Shown one piece after another: positions 47,071 to 57,800 of a stretch of 64,000 nucleotides of DNA. The notes beneath the pieces are model-generated. The model worked only from the letters and a program-made list of their open reading frames with translations. It did not search any database and was not told the DNA's origin. How positions within the stretch are numbered: the first letter of the stretch is position 1; every line of letters starts with the position of its first letter. Source of the DNA: Pleodorina starrii (taxonomy: Eukaryota; Chlorophyta; Chlorophyceae; Chlamydomonadales; Volvocaceae); contig BRXU01000043.1 in the NCBI GenBank assembly GCA_030267565.1, forward strand, positions 558,001 to 622,000. The letters run 5' to 3'. Position numbers and translations under genes: made by a program.

Positions 47071-47594
47071 TAGTGTTCGTATCTTCGTCGTCCGGATGAT
47101 CCGACGGCCCGAAGGGCTGTTTTGGGCGAACGGCCGAAGGCCCGTTCGTCCGTCCGGACGAACAAAACACTGGCCGAAGGCCGGCGTTCGTCCACTGCCC
47201 AAACGAAGGGATGACCGAAATGTACCCCATTCGTCTGGCCGGACAAATGATTCCTCTTCTGGCTCGGGTCAGGACCGGGGCCCGTGCCCGTGCCGAGGCG
47301 GGCCGGGGCAGTTTGCTGCAGCGGCATGTGCCGTACCCAAGCACTTGACGCCGGGTAGTACCTCGAAGCATAGTATACAATTTACAGCATTCGGCTAGTG
47401 TTCAAACTCTGATGGTGGATCGGGTGATCTCAAGGGTTTTCGGCCGGTTTCAGGCGTTCGTCCGGTTCGTCCGGCCGGACGAACGAAAGACGGCCCCGGA
47501 GGGGCCGTTCGTCCACCAGCCAACGTGCGAAGCGGGCCAAACGGGCCCCTTTCGTCCACAGGGACGAAAGCCCAAAAATAAGATACGAACACTG
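47071..47594. mobile_element. hAT-type MITE with 8-bp target duplication
   Basis: 524 bp with 15-bp terminal inverted repeats (TAGTGTTCGTATCTT; the other end read inward is CAGTGTTCGTATCTT) and the 8-bp direct repeat CAGCCGCT at 47063-47070 and 47595-47602. A YAGTG terminus and an 8-bp duplication are the hAT superfamily hallmarks. The interior has several TTCGTCC/GGACGAA inverted motifs, including the perfect palindrome GTTCGTCCGGCCGGACGAAC near 47463, so the element can fold extensively. There is no open frame of transposase size, so it is non-autonomous. Confidence 0.88.
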
Positions 47595-47602
47595 CAGCCG
47601 CT

Positions 47603-48312
47603 GCTCACAAATATTCTGATCACTGCAATACGAGGCCGCACCCCCCCAGCCGAGTCCATCCACACGCGCTCGCCGCACGGGCGCCAAAGTGATCCGAGCT
47701 CATTAGCAACTGCCTGCCTGCTGCCAGACCTCGCGGAATGCCGAGGCATGCAAGAAAAAAAAGGTTCGCCAACTCCTCGAATCCTACAACTGAGTTCTAC
47801 CACAGACCACTCGTGCAGCACCTCTCACGGCGGCTTCCCAAACTGGCCCTGGACGTAGTAGTGAAACTCTTGCATGCCCTTGAACACGAGTACTGGTCGT
47901 ACTTCTAGCCAACCTTTATACCAGTGGCTCGCGAAAAAACGTTACGGGAGGCTGTCCACCTCGTAAAAACAACTTGCGGTTGAGGCTCGCCCCAACCTCT
48001 CAACTGCTCGCATGCCCAAATACGAGGACTTCAGATTGCGTCGAATACACACCAATAAGATAGCTACAAATCGGACGAGCAGGCGGAAAGGTCGGGGCCC
48101 GCGTACACTGGCTTGCCGACCACTTCTGGAATCTTCTGCGGTCCGGCGCACGCGCCCAAGAACTGCCATCTCGATCCCCGGCCCTCGGTCGCAGCCACTG
48201 ACCCAATTAACAACTGCCGCACGCGCCTTGACAGTCCTCCTTCGAACATCCGAACACCCAAGTGACAAGAAGCATATGTTACAAACCCCCACTAATCTCC
48301 TAAACCTAGCCC
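47603..48312. other. intergenic downstream of phytochelatin synthase
   Basis: No gene recognised. It contains the 3' untranslated region of the minus-strand gene that ends at 48313. Confidence 0.5.
48279..48283 (-). terminator. TGTAA polyadenylation signal
   Basis: TGTAA on the minus strand, 30 bp after the phytochelatin synthase stop. TGTAA is the usual polyadenylation signal in Chlamydomonas and relatives. Confidence 0.6.
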
Positions 48313-51300
48313 TCAGCCCTGGCACTGCCCCACGGCGGCCAGCTGCAGCCTCAGGTACGACAGCTCGTCCTTCAGCACCGGCGCCGACGCAAACAGCCCC
48401 AGCGGCGCCATCCGCATCAGCGCTGCCCACTGCTCCCGCAGCTCCTCAAGCGCGGCAGCCCGGTCGCCCGCGGCAGCAGCCCGCCGGCGGCACTTGCGGC
48501 AGCGGGGCCGCCCGCACTTCGGCACACCCCCGGGCGCCACGGAGCCAGGGGCAGCCGCCTCAGCCGCCTTACCGGACGCAGGCGCAGGCGCCGCCTCGTC
48601 CTTCTGCTGATTACTCTGTGGATGCGGCTGCTCCTTCAGCGGCCAGCCGTCCGCCTCCGACAGCAGCAGCAGCGCCGCCGCCAGCTTCTCCGCGGCCAGA
48701 TCAGGCAGGCCCAGATCGCACCCGCAACCACCGTCCGTGCGCTCGCCTTTGCCGCCCTGGACCTCACCCCGCGCGGGTGCAGGGAACCCGCCGCCGCCGC
48801 CGCCACCGCTGCCGGCGCAATGAGCAGCGGTCGAGGGGTCTGACCCGTGGGTCGACAGGACCGCAGACGACACTGCCGGAGCCGACACCGGCGGTGGCAC
48901 AACGGTGGCGGCCGCCGCAATCGCTGCCGCGCCGGCCGGCCGCATGAAGGCCGTGATGTCGGGCTGTGACACGTGGTTGCAGCCCCGGTGGCGCCTGAGC
49001 CAGTAGTCCACCAGTTTGAACATGTTGGTGAAGCGCAGCTCGTCAGCCACCAGCGTCTGGACCTGCGAGGGCCAGGGGCCAGGGACACGGGGGCAACCGG
49101 GGGCCGCAGCGGGCCAGCCATGATCCGTCATGATGCGACAGCGTGCGCCACAACCGGATAGGCCTGTGGGCGTACGCCGGGCCCGGGGTGGCTCGGGATA
49201 GGGTCATCGGGTAGCAGTGGTGGCAGCCTCACAACAATACATTTGAACCCCTTCAAAGTCCCCAGGCAATGGGGAGCTCGACGGCCCGGCTTCCTGCATT
49301 GAGAAGTGACAATACGTGTCCGCCCATGGCAATGAAGCGGCGAGGAGCCGTAGGTGCCCAGCGCCTTCCTGGCTGGCTGCCAGACTTCCCAACCCGTATC
49401 CCTCCTCAATGCCAACCAGCACCTGCCCCCCCTACTCCTACCCCTTCCCCCCGCACCTCCCCCCACCACCACACATACCTGCGGGGGAACGCAGTGGTGC
49501 TCCAGGGGCTCTCCGTGGCAGCAGCTGCTGTGGCCGCTGCTTAGCGACCTGCGGCGGGCAAGCAGAGGACATCGAGAGGGGAAGGGGGTGTGTGCGGTTG
49601 CGTACTGTGAGGAACCTGCCTGTCAACAGGCCGCGGGCACGGGACACGTCCCCTTCACTGGCCACTTCCTCCCACCCTTCCCCACATTATCCCAACCCGT
49701 CAAACGCTGTCCGAGGCCCCACCACCATGCCTTCTCCAATCCCATCCTCTTGCCCTTCCTCCAGTAGCCACGCACCCCGCCACTCACCCCGTCAGGCTGC
49801 TCTCGCTGGCACCAGCTGAGTCCAGTAGCGAGCCCGCGTCACTGCGGGAGGACAGACTGGCGCTGCTGTCGATCTGGACGGACGTAAAGCCGGGGCCGCC
49901 GGCCGCACCCGCCAAATTGGGGCCGACGCCGGCGTCACCTGCCAGGCTCGCGGCAACAGGGCTGCAGCCGGCGTTGTCGCTGCGACACCTCTCAAACACC
50001 GACGCTGTCAGAACCGGTAGAGAACGCGGCTGAGAGGCCGCGCAGTCGACCTGCATGCCGCCAACGAGCGGATTCGCCATTGTGCCGCCAGCGGCGGCAG
50101 CGGCAACTCCAGCTGCCGCCTCCACCGCCGCGACGGCCGCCTCCGTCAGCAGATGCCGCTGCTTCGGTCCCCTCCTCGCCTTGCCGCCGCAACGGGCCCC
50201 ACGCAACGAGCTGTTACAGGGCGCCAGCCTGACGGAGGGCGGGTCCGGGGCCGCAGCGGTGCAAACGGCGGCGGCGGGGGTTCCCTCCTCGCGGACAACA
50301 GCCAGCCCGGCTCCAGCCGCCTCGCCACCGCCATCCCCACCGCTCATCAGGCAGCAGCTGCAACAGGGTCCACGGCGCAGCTGCCCGACGTAGGCCAGCG
50401 GCGGCCGCCTGGTCAGCAGCGCGCACACACTCTCCAGGGGGGCCGCGGCCACCAGCGAGCACACCAGCGAATCAAGGCTGGGTACGCCACCCCTGCTGCG
50501 GCCGCGCTCACCCTCGCTACTTGAGGTTGCGCCCCCCGCCGACTCGGCAGCGTCCTCCTCTTCCTCCTCCTCACCATGCCCCGCGGTATCACTCTCACCG
50601 CCATCGTTGCCGGTGAGACCAGCCGCCTCGGGTCGGTCCGGTTCCGCCAGCAGTTGCGCCAGCAGGGCCGGTGCCTCCACCATCAAGAAGCGGTGAGCGG
50701 CCGCCCAGCGGGGCTCCGGAGAGGGCTGGGGAGGAGCTGGGGCTAAACACGTCGAGTCGCCGCCGCTGCAGCTCCCAACGCCCGTTGGCCGCTCCGCCGC
50801 TGTGTCAAGGTCCGCCGCGGCGGCGCAGGCCAGCCCGGACGCTTTACAAGGGGACTGCCGCGGCCTGTCCTGAGCCGCAGCCAGCTCCGACAGTGCGTGT
50901 TGCGCTGTGCCGAGGTCCATCTCCCGCCGCTGCCCTAGCCCCACGTCCACGTCCACGTCCGCGTGCGGGCCCGGGTCCAGGTCCAGGTCCATGGAGAAGA
51001 GGGCCGACTCGCGGGGGCAGCGGCTGCTCAACAGCATGAAACCGCGGGGCCGGCCTGGGCAGGGGAACGAGCGAGGGCAGGAGGAGGAGGAAAGCGATGC
51101 GAGGTGTTGGTTCGGAAAGCAAGAAGGGAATGTGGTGAAGGGGCATGACCAAATTGCGATGCCTGGGGGGCTAGCTTACAAGGACGCGACGAAATTGAAA
51201 TAAGGCCAGCTGGATCAATTCCTGTAGAAAGTGACACGGCTGGTCAATGTCCAGGTCTGCAACCTGTCCTCGTCACAACAGCCGCACCGCCTGACTTGTG

Positions 51301-54173
51301 CCCCAGGCGCACGCCCGCAACCACGCACGCACCGAGGGACGTCCGACATCTGACCAACCATACCGGCAAAGCGACGGTTAGAACCCAGACGACCCGATGG
51401 GCTGTTCGCGGCGTTATGCCATCAGTCAGCAAGCCCCCACCTCGACGCATCCGTTCAACCGCGTGACTGCCTCCACGCATTCCGCTCCCAATAGCCGCCT
51501 GCTCTGCCTCCAACTCAGGGCCACCTATGAAAGGCACTCATGTGCCCCACCATTGCAAGGCCTGCTTACCCACATCCCCCACCCACCCACCCACCGACCA
51601 GTTCCCACACCCCCTCAACTCCAAAGCCTCACCGATGGCTGGGTCGAGATGCCCCATGGCCTCCATCAGCTCGTCCACCGCCACCCAGTGCGGGGAGTAC
51701 TTGAAGCGGGCCTGGGGGGAAGCGGCGGGGGGCAGGCCGGGCAGGGATCTTTTTGCCGGCCATGCGGGGGAGTGCCCATGAGCTACGATGTGCCCGCTGC
51801 GCGAGCTTGGTTTCAGAGCTCGAGTATCTGCAGCCAAGCCTGAAAGTCGTCCTTACAGCATCAACAATGCTCCCGATCATTTGCCCCAGGGCGTACTGCC
51901 GGTCTGCATCTCGACTTACCAGCCCATCCGCGATCAAATCTCCTTCGGAATGCCGGGCCCCATTCTTGAAACTCGCACTTGGCACACGCGGCCACACGCA
52001 ACCATACCGGCCGATTTCATTCCCCGATCCCCTCCGGGAGGCCCATCGGGGCAGTTCCTCACCTCACCGCCGTTCCCTCCCGCCAGTACAAATACCCCTC
52101 CACAAACCCCCAATCCACACCCCCAATCCACGGCCCGCCCCTCTCACCACGTCCAGGATGAGTACCATGTCCCTCTGCGGGTTGTAGCCGCCGACCGGGG
52201 AGAAATGGCCGTCGCCGCTTTGCTGAAACGTCTTGCGGCTGTACGACACCACCATGTGCCGGTCCTGAAGGTGGGGAGAGGCAAGAAGGAAGGGCAGAGT
52301 GTTTCGCGTCGCGTGCAGTTGGGCAGACGGGGCTGGCACACACCACTGGGACGGAGGGGCCACAACAGTTGGCCACAGCGGGGCACCGCGCCCCTCCCCG
52401 ATCATGGCCTCAACCTGCGACCCCTGCTCCACCACGCCATCGGTCAAGTGGCGCCTCAACCTCCAGTGGCTACTCCAGCATACATGTGGCGTGATTGGCC
52501 CTGTGCCGCCTGCTGGCGTGGACGGGGCCTCCGCAGCCCAACCGTGATAACATGACCGCATGTACGGTTGTGTAATCCTTGGGCACCTTTGGGCACTGTT
52601 CGCGCCGACGAACAGCAGGCATCATTGCCAGACCGCATACCCCATTCCATTAAACATCACGCAGCTACCCCGAGGAGGCGGCTTCACGGTGGCAGGTCAC
52701 TTCCCCCCCCCACCCACCTCGCTCGCGCACACCTCCCGCAACAGTCTCCGGAAGGTGAGTCCGTCAAAGGTGCCGTACCGATGCACGGACACGTCAGCGC
52801 CATTGCATCGAGCCAGGCAGGCCGCCTGCGCAGGTGGGGTGGAGAGCGTGTGTTGTTGCGCGGGCAGGATTAAACGGGGTCGCGCAGGTTCCTTGGACAG
52901 GATGTGGCGGGACGCAAATGGGTTGAGGTGAGATTCGAGTGGAGGCTGTGTATAAGCTAAAAGGTAAACTCCGTTTGGTTTGAGCTGGGGTGTTATGGGC
53001 TCGGTCGCAGCTGATGGATCGCGGAACAGACATGCTTCCGGACAGGAAACCAGTATGAGAACAGGTATCAAGACAGCACAAAATTGGAGCGGGACCATGA
53101 CCTGGCGCAAACGGCCCTCGCGCCTCATCCCTCACGCTGCGGCGGACCACCACCAGTCATACCGTTCGCGCTTTCATTCCCACATCAACCGCCCCCTCCC
53201 AACGAGTTCCCCACCGCCTTGCCACGTGGGTGAAGCGGTCGCAACCCGCGCTGCAGCGCGCCTACAACGTCCTCTGTAACCCGCCTCTCTCAAGTCGCTA
53301 CGACCAACACAACGACTACGTGCCCGTCCCTTGCCCCGGCCCTGTGCCTCGCCCCCCATACCTGATTGAGCGTAATTCCGTCCCGCTTGATATCCTCCAT
53401 AGTCTTACAACAGTCCAGCATGGTTTCGGTGAACCAGCGCCAGGCGCCCTTCCAGGTGCGGCGCGGATCAATTCCCAGCGCGTTGAGTGTCATGGACACC
53501 GCCGCCAGGCCGCAGTACTGGGGCTCCTCCTGGGTGCTGCGCGCGGCGTCGGGTGGCAAAACGGGGATTGGGGATGAGTTGATATGGGCCATGATTGGAG
53601 TAGAAACCAAAGTTGTAAAGATCGGCATGCAAGGGGCTGCGTGCCTTTAGTGAGCCGTGGGCGGGGCCAGGAGGTGGTGGTGTGCCCCCCGGCTGGCGCC
53701 GACAACAGATGGGTTACAAGCTGGTTGGTAGTTAATTTGGTGTCGTAAGCCCCTATAATTGACGCTTCGGTTGCCGCTGCAAGGCTGCAGTTGCCACATA
53801 TGCGAGGATGATAAACCCTAACCCAGTTCTATGTTAACGCACGTACATGAATTGTTCAATAAGCTTGAAAAACCCAACCATGGTGCCAAGCTGCAGAGCT
53901 TCCGCAAATACCTCCCTCCCTGCAAACAGGCGACGGCAAAACAAACGGCAATTTGCTGAAACCATATTAAGGTGCATACCATAGCCTACTTCTACGCATT
54001 ATTATGATGCTCTCTATCAATGATCCTTTGTCTCGCACAGGCGCTTCCACAACGGCCGCGCCAAGGCAGTCTTCAAGAAGCGTGTCATTACCTTGGGCGG
54101 ACGAGAAAGCGATGGCTGGCGGCGATGGCAGCTCCCGCTTGTAGTATGTCCTCTTATTTCCTGACTGCGCCAT
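48313..54173 (-). CDS. PCS: phytochelatin synthase (glutathione gamma-glutamylcysteinyltransferase)
   Basis: Nine minus-strand exons with GT-AG borders and matching phases: 54173-54092, 53919-53847, 53536-53362, 52825-52718, 52264-52148, 51711-51633, 51054-49788, 49548-49479 and 49062-48313 (TGA), about 906 residues. The enzyme makes phytochelatins from glutathione in response to metals. The papain-like catalytic domain fills roughly residues 13-225: [43 protein letters not shown] (Cys60), [29 protein letters not shown] (His166), MVLILD (Asp184) and [10 protein letters not shown]. Triad spacing equals Arabidopsis PCS1 (56, 162, 180) with a constant offset of four. The C-terminal part is unusually long, Ala/Gly/Ser/Asp-rich with Cys clusters ([16 protein letters not shown]) that could bind metals, plus a conserved-looking [17 protein letters not shown]. 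The start ATG has a good AGCCATGGC context. Confidence 0.93.
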
Positions 54174-54884
54174 GGCTCCCCACGTGCGTGGTGTCCGTGA
54201 GAGGCTCGCTGGAACGCAGGTCGCTACCGTGGGTCGCTGCTCGGATTATGCATATTTAATATGAGGAGTCACAAAGAATTCTTCACTTTATGGAGGCAAT
54301 GCTACAATAGTCCATGCCCAATAGATATACCGATGCGCAAGCATATACCGGAGAACATGCAGTACGGTTCCCTCACACCTGCTCTGTCAGACAAAGACGC
54401 GCAAACGATTACTATAAGGCAAGACCTTGGGGCAAAGGGGCGAGTTGCGCACATTCCTCCTCAGTTAGGCACGTGGTGCAGTATGGTACTGCACGTCTAT
54501 CTGGGTAGGACGACGAACGGCTCTCTGCGAAATCAAGTGCCGTCCGGGAAGGGTTTGCCTGTAACGGCGCCACTCAAATTCTTACTTTTACCTGCGGGAT
54601 GACCAACTTTTACCTGCGGGATGACCAAAGCGCTGCGGGAATCACTGCAGGGCTTCAGCGACAGGCTCATGTCGGCCTTTGTTCAGTTGTCCCCGACTGC
54701 GGAATAGCTGCCTTCAGCCGCGCATCTCGGTAGAGCGCATATCGCTCCCAACCCCCCCCTAAACCGCCCATAAGGGGGCGACCCACTCTGCCCGCCAAGG
54801 GTTCGGCGGATTGCCCCGAACGGCCAGGCTCAATAACTTTGGCTGGGGCGACACGACACTCGAAACCATTGCACCCAACTTCCA
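54174..54884. promoter_or_regulatory. region upstream of phytochelatin synthase with a 22-bp tandem repeat
   Basis: A 711-bp gap between the ATG5 stop and the phytochelatin synthase start, both on minus, so it should hold the promoter. A 22-bp unit beginning CTTTTACCTGCGGGATGACC occurs twice in tandem at about 54585-54628. No known metal-response motif can be asserted. Confidence 0.4.
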
Positions 54885-57800
54885 TTACACCCTGGGCTGG
54901 TCCCCCGCGCCGTTTGTCCCGGCCGCGGGCGCCTCCAGCCCGGCTGGCTCCAAGTCCATCCGCACCACCACGTACAGGAACAGGTCGGGCGAGTGCATCG
55001 CGGCGTGCAGCCAGGCGATGGGGGCAGCCAGCGGAGGGCAGATGCCGCCCACCAGCACACGGCAGGACGGCCATGCTGCGCCGCCCCCGCCCCCGGAAGC
55101 CCCGCACCCCGGCCCGTCGCTCGAAGGCCCTGATCCCGCCAACCCTGCCGCCTCGGCCACGTCACTCGCAGCCGCTGTCGTTGCCGTGACCTCTTCAGCA
55201 GGCATCGTCGCCGCCAGACCTGTCCGGTTCATCGTGGCTGCACACGGCGAGCCCTCGGCGACCTGGTTGCCCGGGGCTCGGACAGCCATGCCCTGCTCCG
55301 GCTCCGGAGCCCGCTCACTGCTCCCCTCACACCCGTCACCAACTCCCTGCTCCGATGAGAGCCCCGCCGTCTCCGACTCCGCTGTCGGGGTTAGCCCCGA
55401 TGCCGCTGCCTCAGCACCTCCGCCCACCGCCCTGGGAAGGCTGTCAGCAGCTGCTGTCCCCCGAGGCCCCGCCGCCCCAGCAGCTCCTGACTGGCCACCC
55501 GCCGCCCCGTCCCCTGGTGCCCGCGAGGTAGCAGTCCCTGCAAGGCAACGTGAATCCGCCGCAGCCGAGGAGCCAGCTCCGTCTCCGTCACCATGGCCAG
55601 GTCCACTGCTGGGGGAAGGGGCGACAGCCGCTGCGGATGGTCCTTCCGTCCCCCGTTCCCGACCCAGGCCACCTGATACGCCGACGGTTGGGGCCCTGCT
55701 GCCCTGCACGTCTGCACCTGCTACCGCTGCCTCCGCAGGGGCGCCCTGGTCTGGCTCCTGCGCCGGCCGCACTGCAGAAGACGGCCCCGTCGCCGCTCGT
55801 GCCGTTACCCCTGCCCCAGCCCCCGCCGGTCGTGGCTGCGGGAACACGTGCGGCAGCAAGCTGTGCAGCAGGTGCGCCAGGGTGGTGGGCTCTCCGCCTG
55901 CACACTGCAGCGCGGGCACGGGCCGGCTGGTGGACACGATGCTTGACTCCCACAGCCCTCCGCCCGGGCCCGCGCCCACGGCCCCGCCACCACCACCCAT
56001 GGCGCTAGCGGAGCCAGGAGCTGCCGAGCGGGAGCCGGGGGCGGCAGCGGGGGCGGGAGTGGCGGCGGCGGTGCCAGCAGGTCCCGGGGCCGGTGCGGTA
56101 GCAGTGGCAGTGGTCGTGGCAACCGCTGCAACGGCGCCACTCGTGCTGCTATTGCTGCGAGACACGCCGCCAGCCGGGGCGGCTAGAGTTGCAGTGGTGC
56201 AAGTGGAGGATGCGCTGGCTGGCGCCGCTCGGCGCAGCAGCAGGCGAACGGGAATGTTTGGTGGCTGGCCTTGCCGCTGCAACATGACAAGGGGTTGGGT
56301 TTGGGCGGCGCGGGGCGGGGGGGGGGGGGCGATGCGGGACAGAACAACAGCGCAATCAGTTAGGTTGCCTGGATGACTAACGAAGAGGAAAGCAGTCCAA
56401 CAGAAGCACCAAGACATACCTAGGCGGGCGCAATGGCGACCTAGATGACCAGTAGGGGGTTGAGGGTCGAAAGATGTCCTGGCTGCCGGAATCGAGCCCC
56501 AGTAGCACACGCCCCGCACGTTGAGCAGCCACCCTGCACCGCCTGCCTGTGCGGCGAAGGCATCGCAACCCTACCTGGGGTTGCGGCGCAGCGCCGAAAG
56601 TGCGTCGCGGCTGTTGCGGTATCGCAGCCAACGGTCGGACAACGTCCTCCCCTTCTTTGCTCCGTGGCGCTGCTCGCCATCAAGCGGCCCGCATCCCCCT
56701 TCAGCGGGTCGTTGCAACACCCAAAGTGAACCCCCCTCCCCCCTTTCCTCGAGGCCCTTCGCCCTTCTCCCGGCCCTCATCCTCTCTCTTCCACCCACTC
56801 CCCAGCACCGCCTCTCTGTCGTAACCCACCGGCATGGGCGCCATCTTGAGGCACTCCAGCGCCGCCCTGTACGAAGCCACGTCGCCTGCCTGTACGGCAG
56901 ACCACAGGTCGTCCTGCGCTGCACTGCCCATCCGCATCACCGCGCCGCTGCCCTCCGTCCCCCGACAGATGTAGCATGCCTCCTGAGGGGAGGAGGGGCG
57001 AGACGGAGGGATGAACGAAGGAGAGGCGGGGTGCAGGAGCTCGGCCACGGCGGAGTGTTGGGGACGCAGGGGCAGGTGATGGCGGTAGCGCCAACGGCAC
57101 TACAGTACCAAGTTCCCTTCGCTTCTCAGATGCACACCCTATCTAACAGCGGCGGTTGTCCACCGATTTCGCGCGCGCTGGCACCTTGACGCGTGACCAG
57201 CTTGCGGCGACTGGCTGGCGGGTGTCCCGAGATGGCTCCCAGCCCCGCGTCTGTTCCCAGCCCCGCCCAACAACTGTGCCCACCGTCAGTTGCCTCCGGA
57301 GGATTGGCACCGGCAGACACGTCAACGTGCAGGCAACGTGCGAACCCACCCACCAGCCCCGCCCCGATCTGCCCCGCCCTGCCCCGACCCACCCGTTCCC
57401 AACCAAGCCCAGTCCCGCGGCCCACCTTGAGAGAGTTCATGAACTGAGCCTGAGGCGTGGCCCCCGTGTCCCAGCCCACCAGCGTGTCAGGTGGGTGCGT
57501 GTAGTGGACCTTGGAGGAAGGGGGGTAATGGGGGTACGAGGGGAGGGGGGGGGCGGAACATTGCAAAGGACGGAAAGGCATTGGGGGATGTGCATGTGGG
57601 GACAAGCCAGCCAGCCAGGTGGGACCCATGCTGCAGTGCCGAGCTCTGACCCCTCCGCCAGGGCAAGGGGGCATAATGGGGGATATCTAGGGCGGGTGTC
57701 CAACCATGCGGCGCCTGTGAGGGCCTTGTGCTGCTTGCGACGTCCCCCGTGACGGCGCCATGCCCAGTTGATGGCGGGGCGATGGGGGGCAGCGAAGCGG

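Noticed and set aside
54811..56376. 521-codon plus-strand frame
   Set aside because: Antisense to the last ATG5 exon, low-complexity, with no conserved motif.
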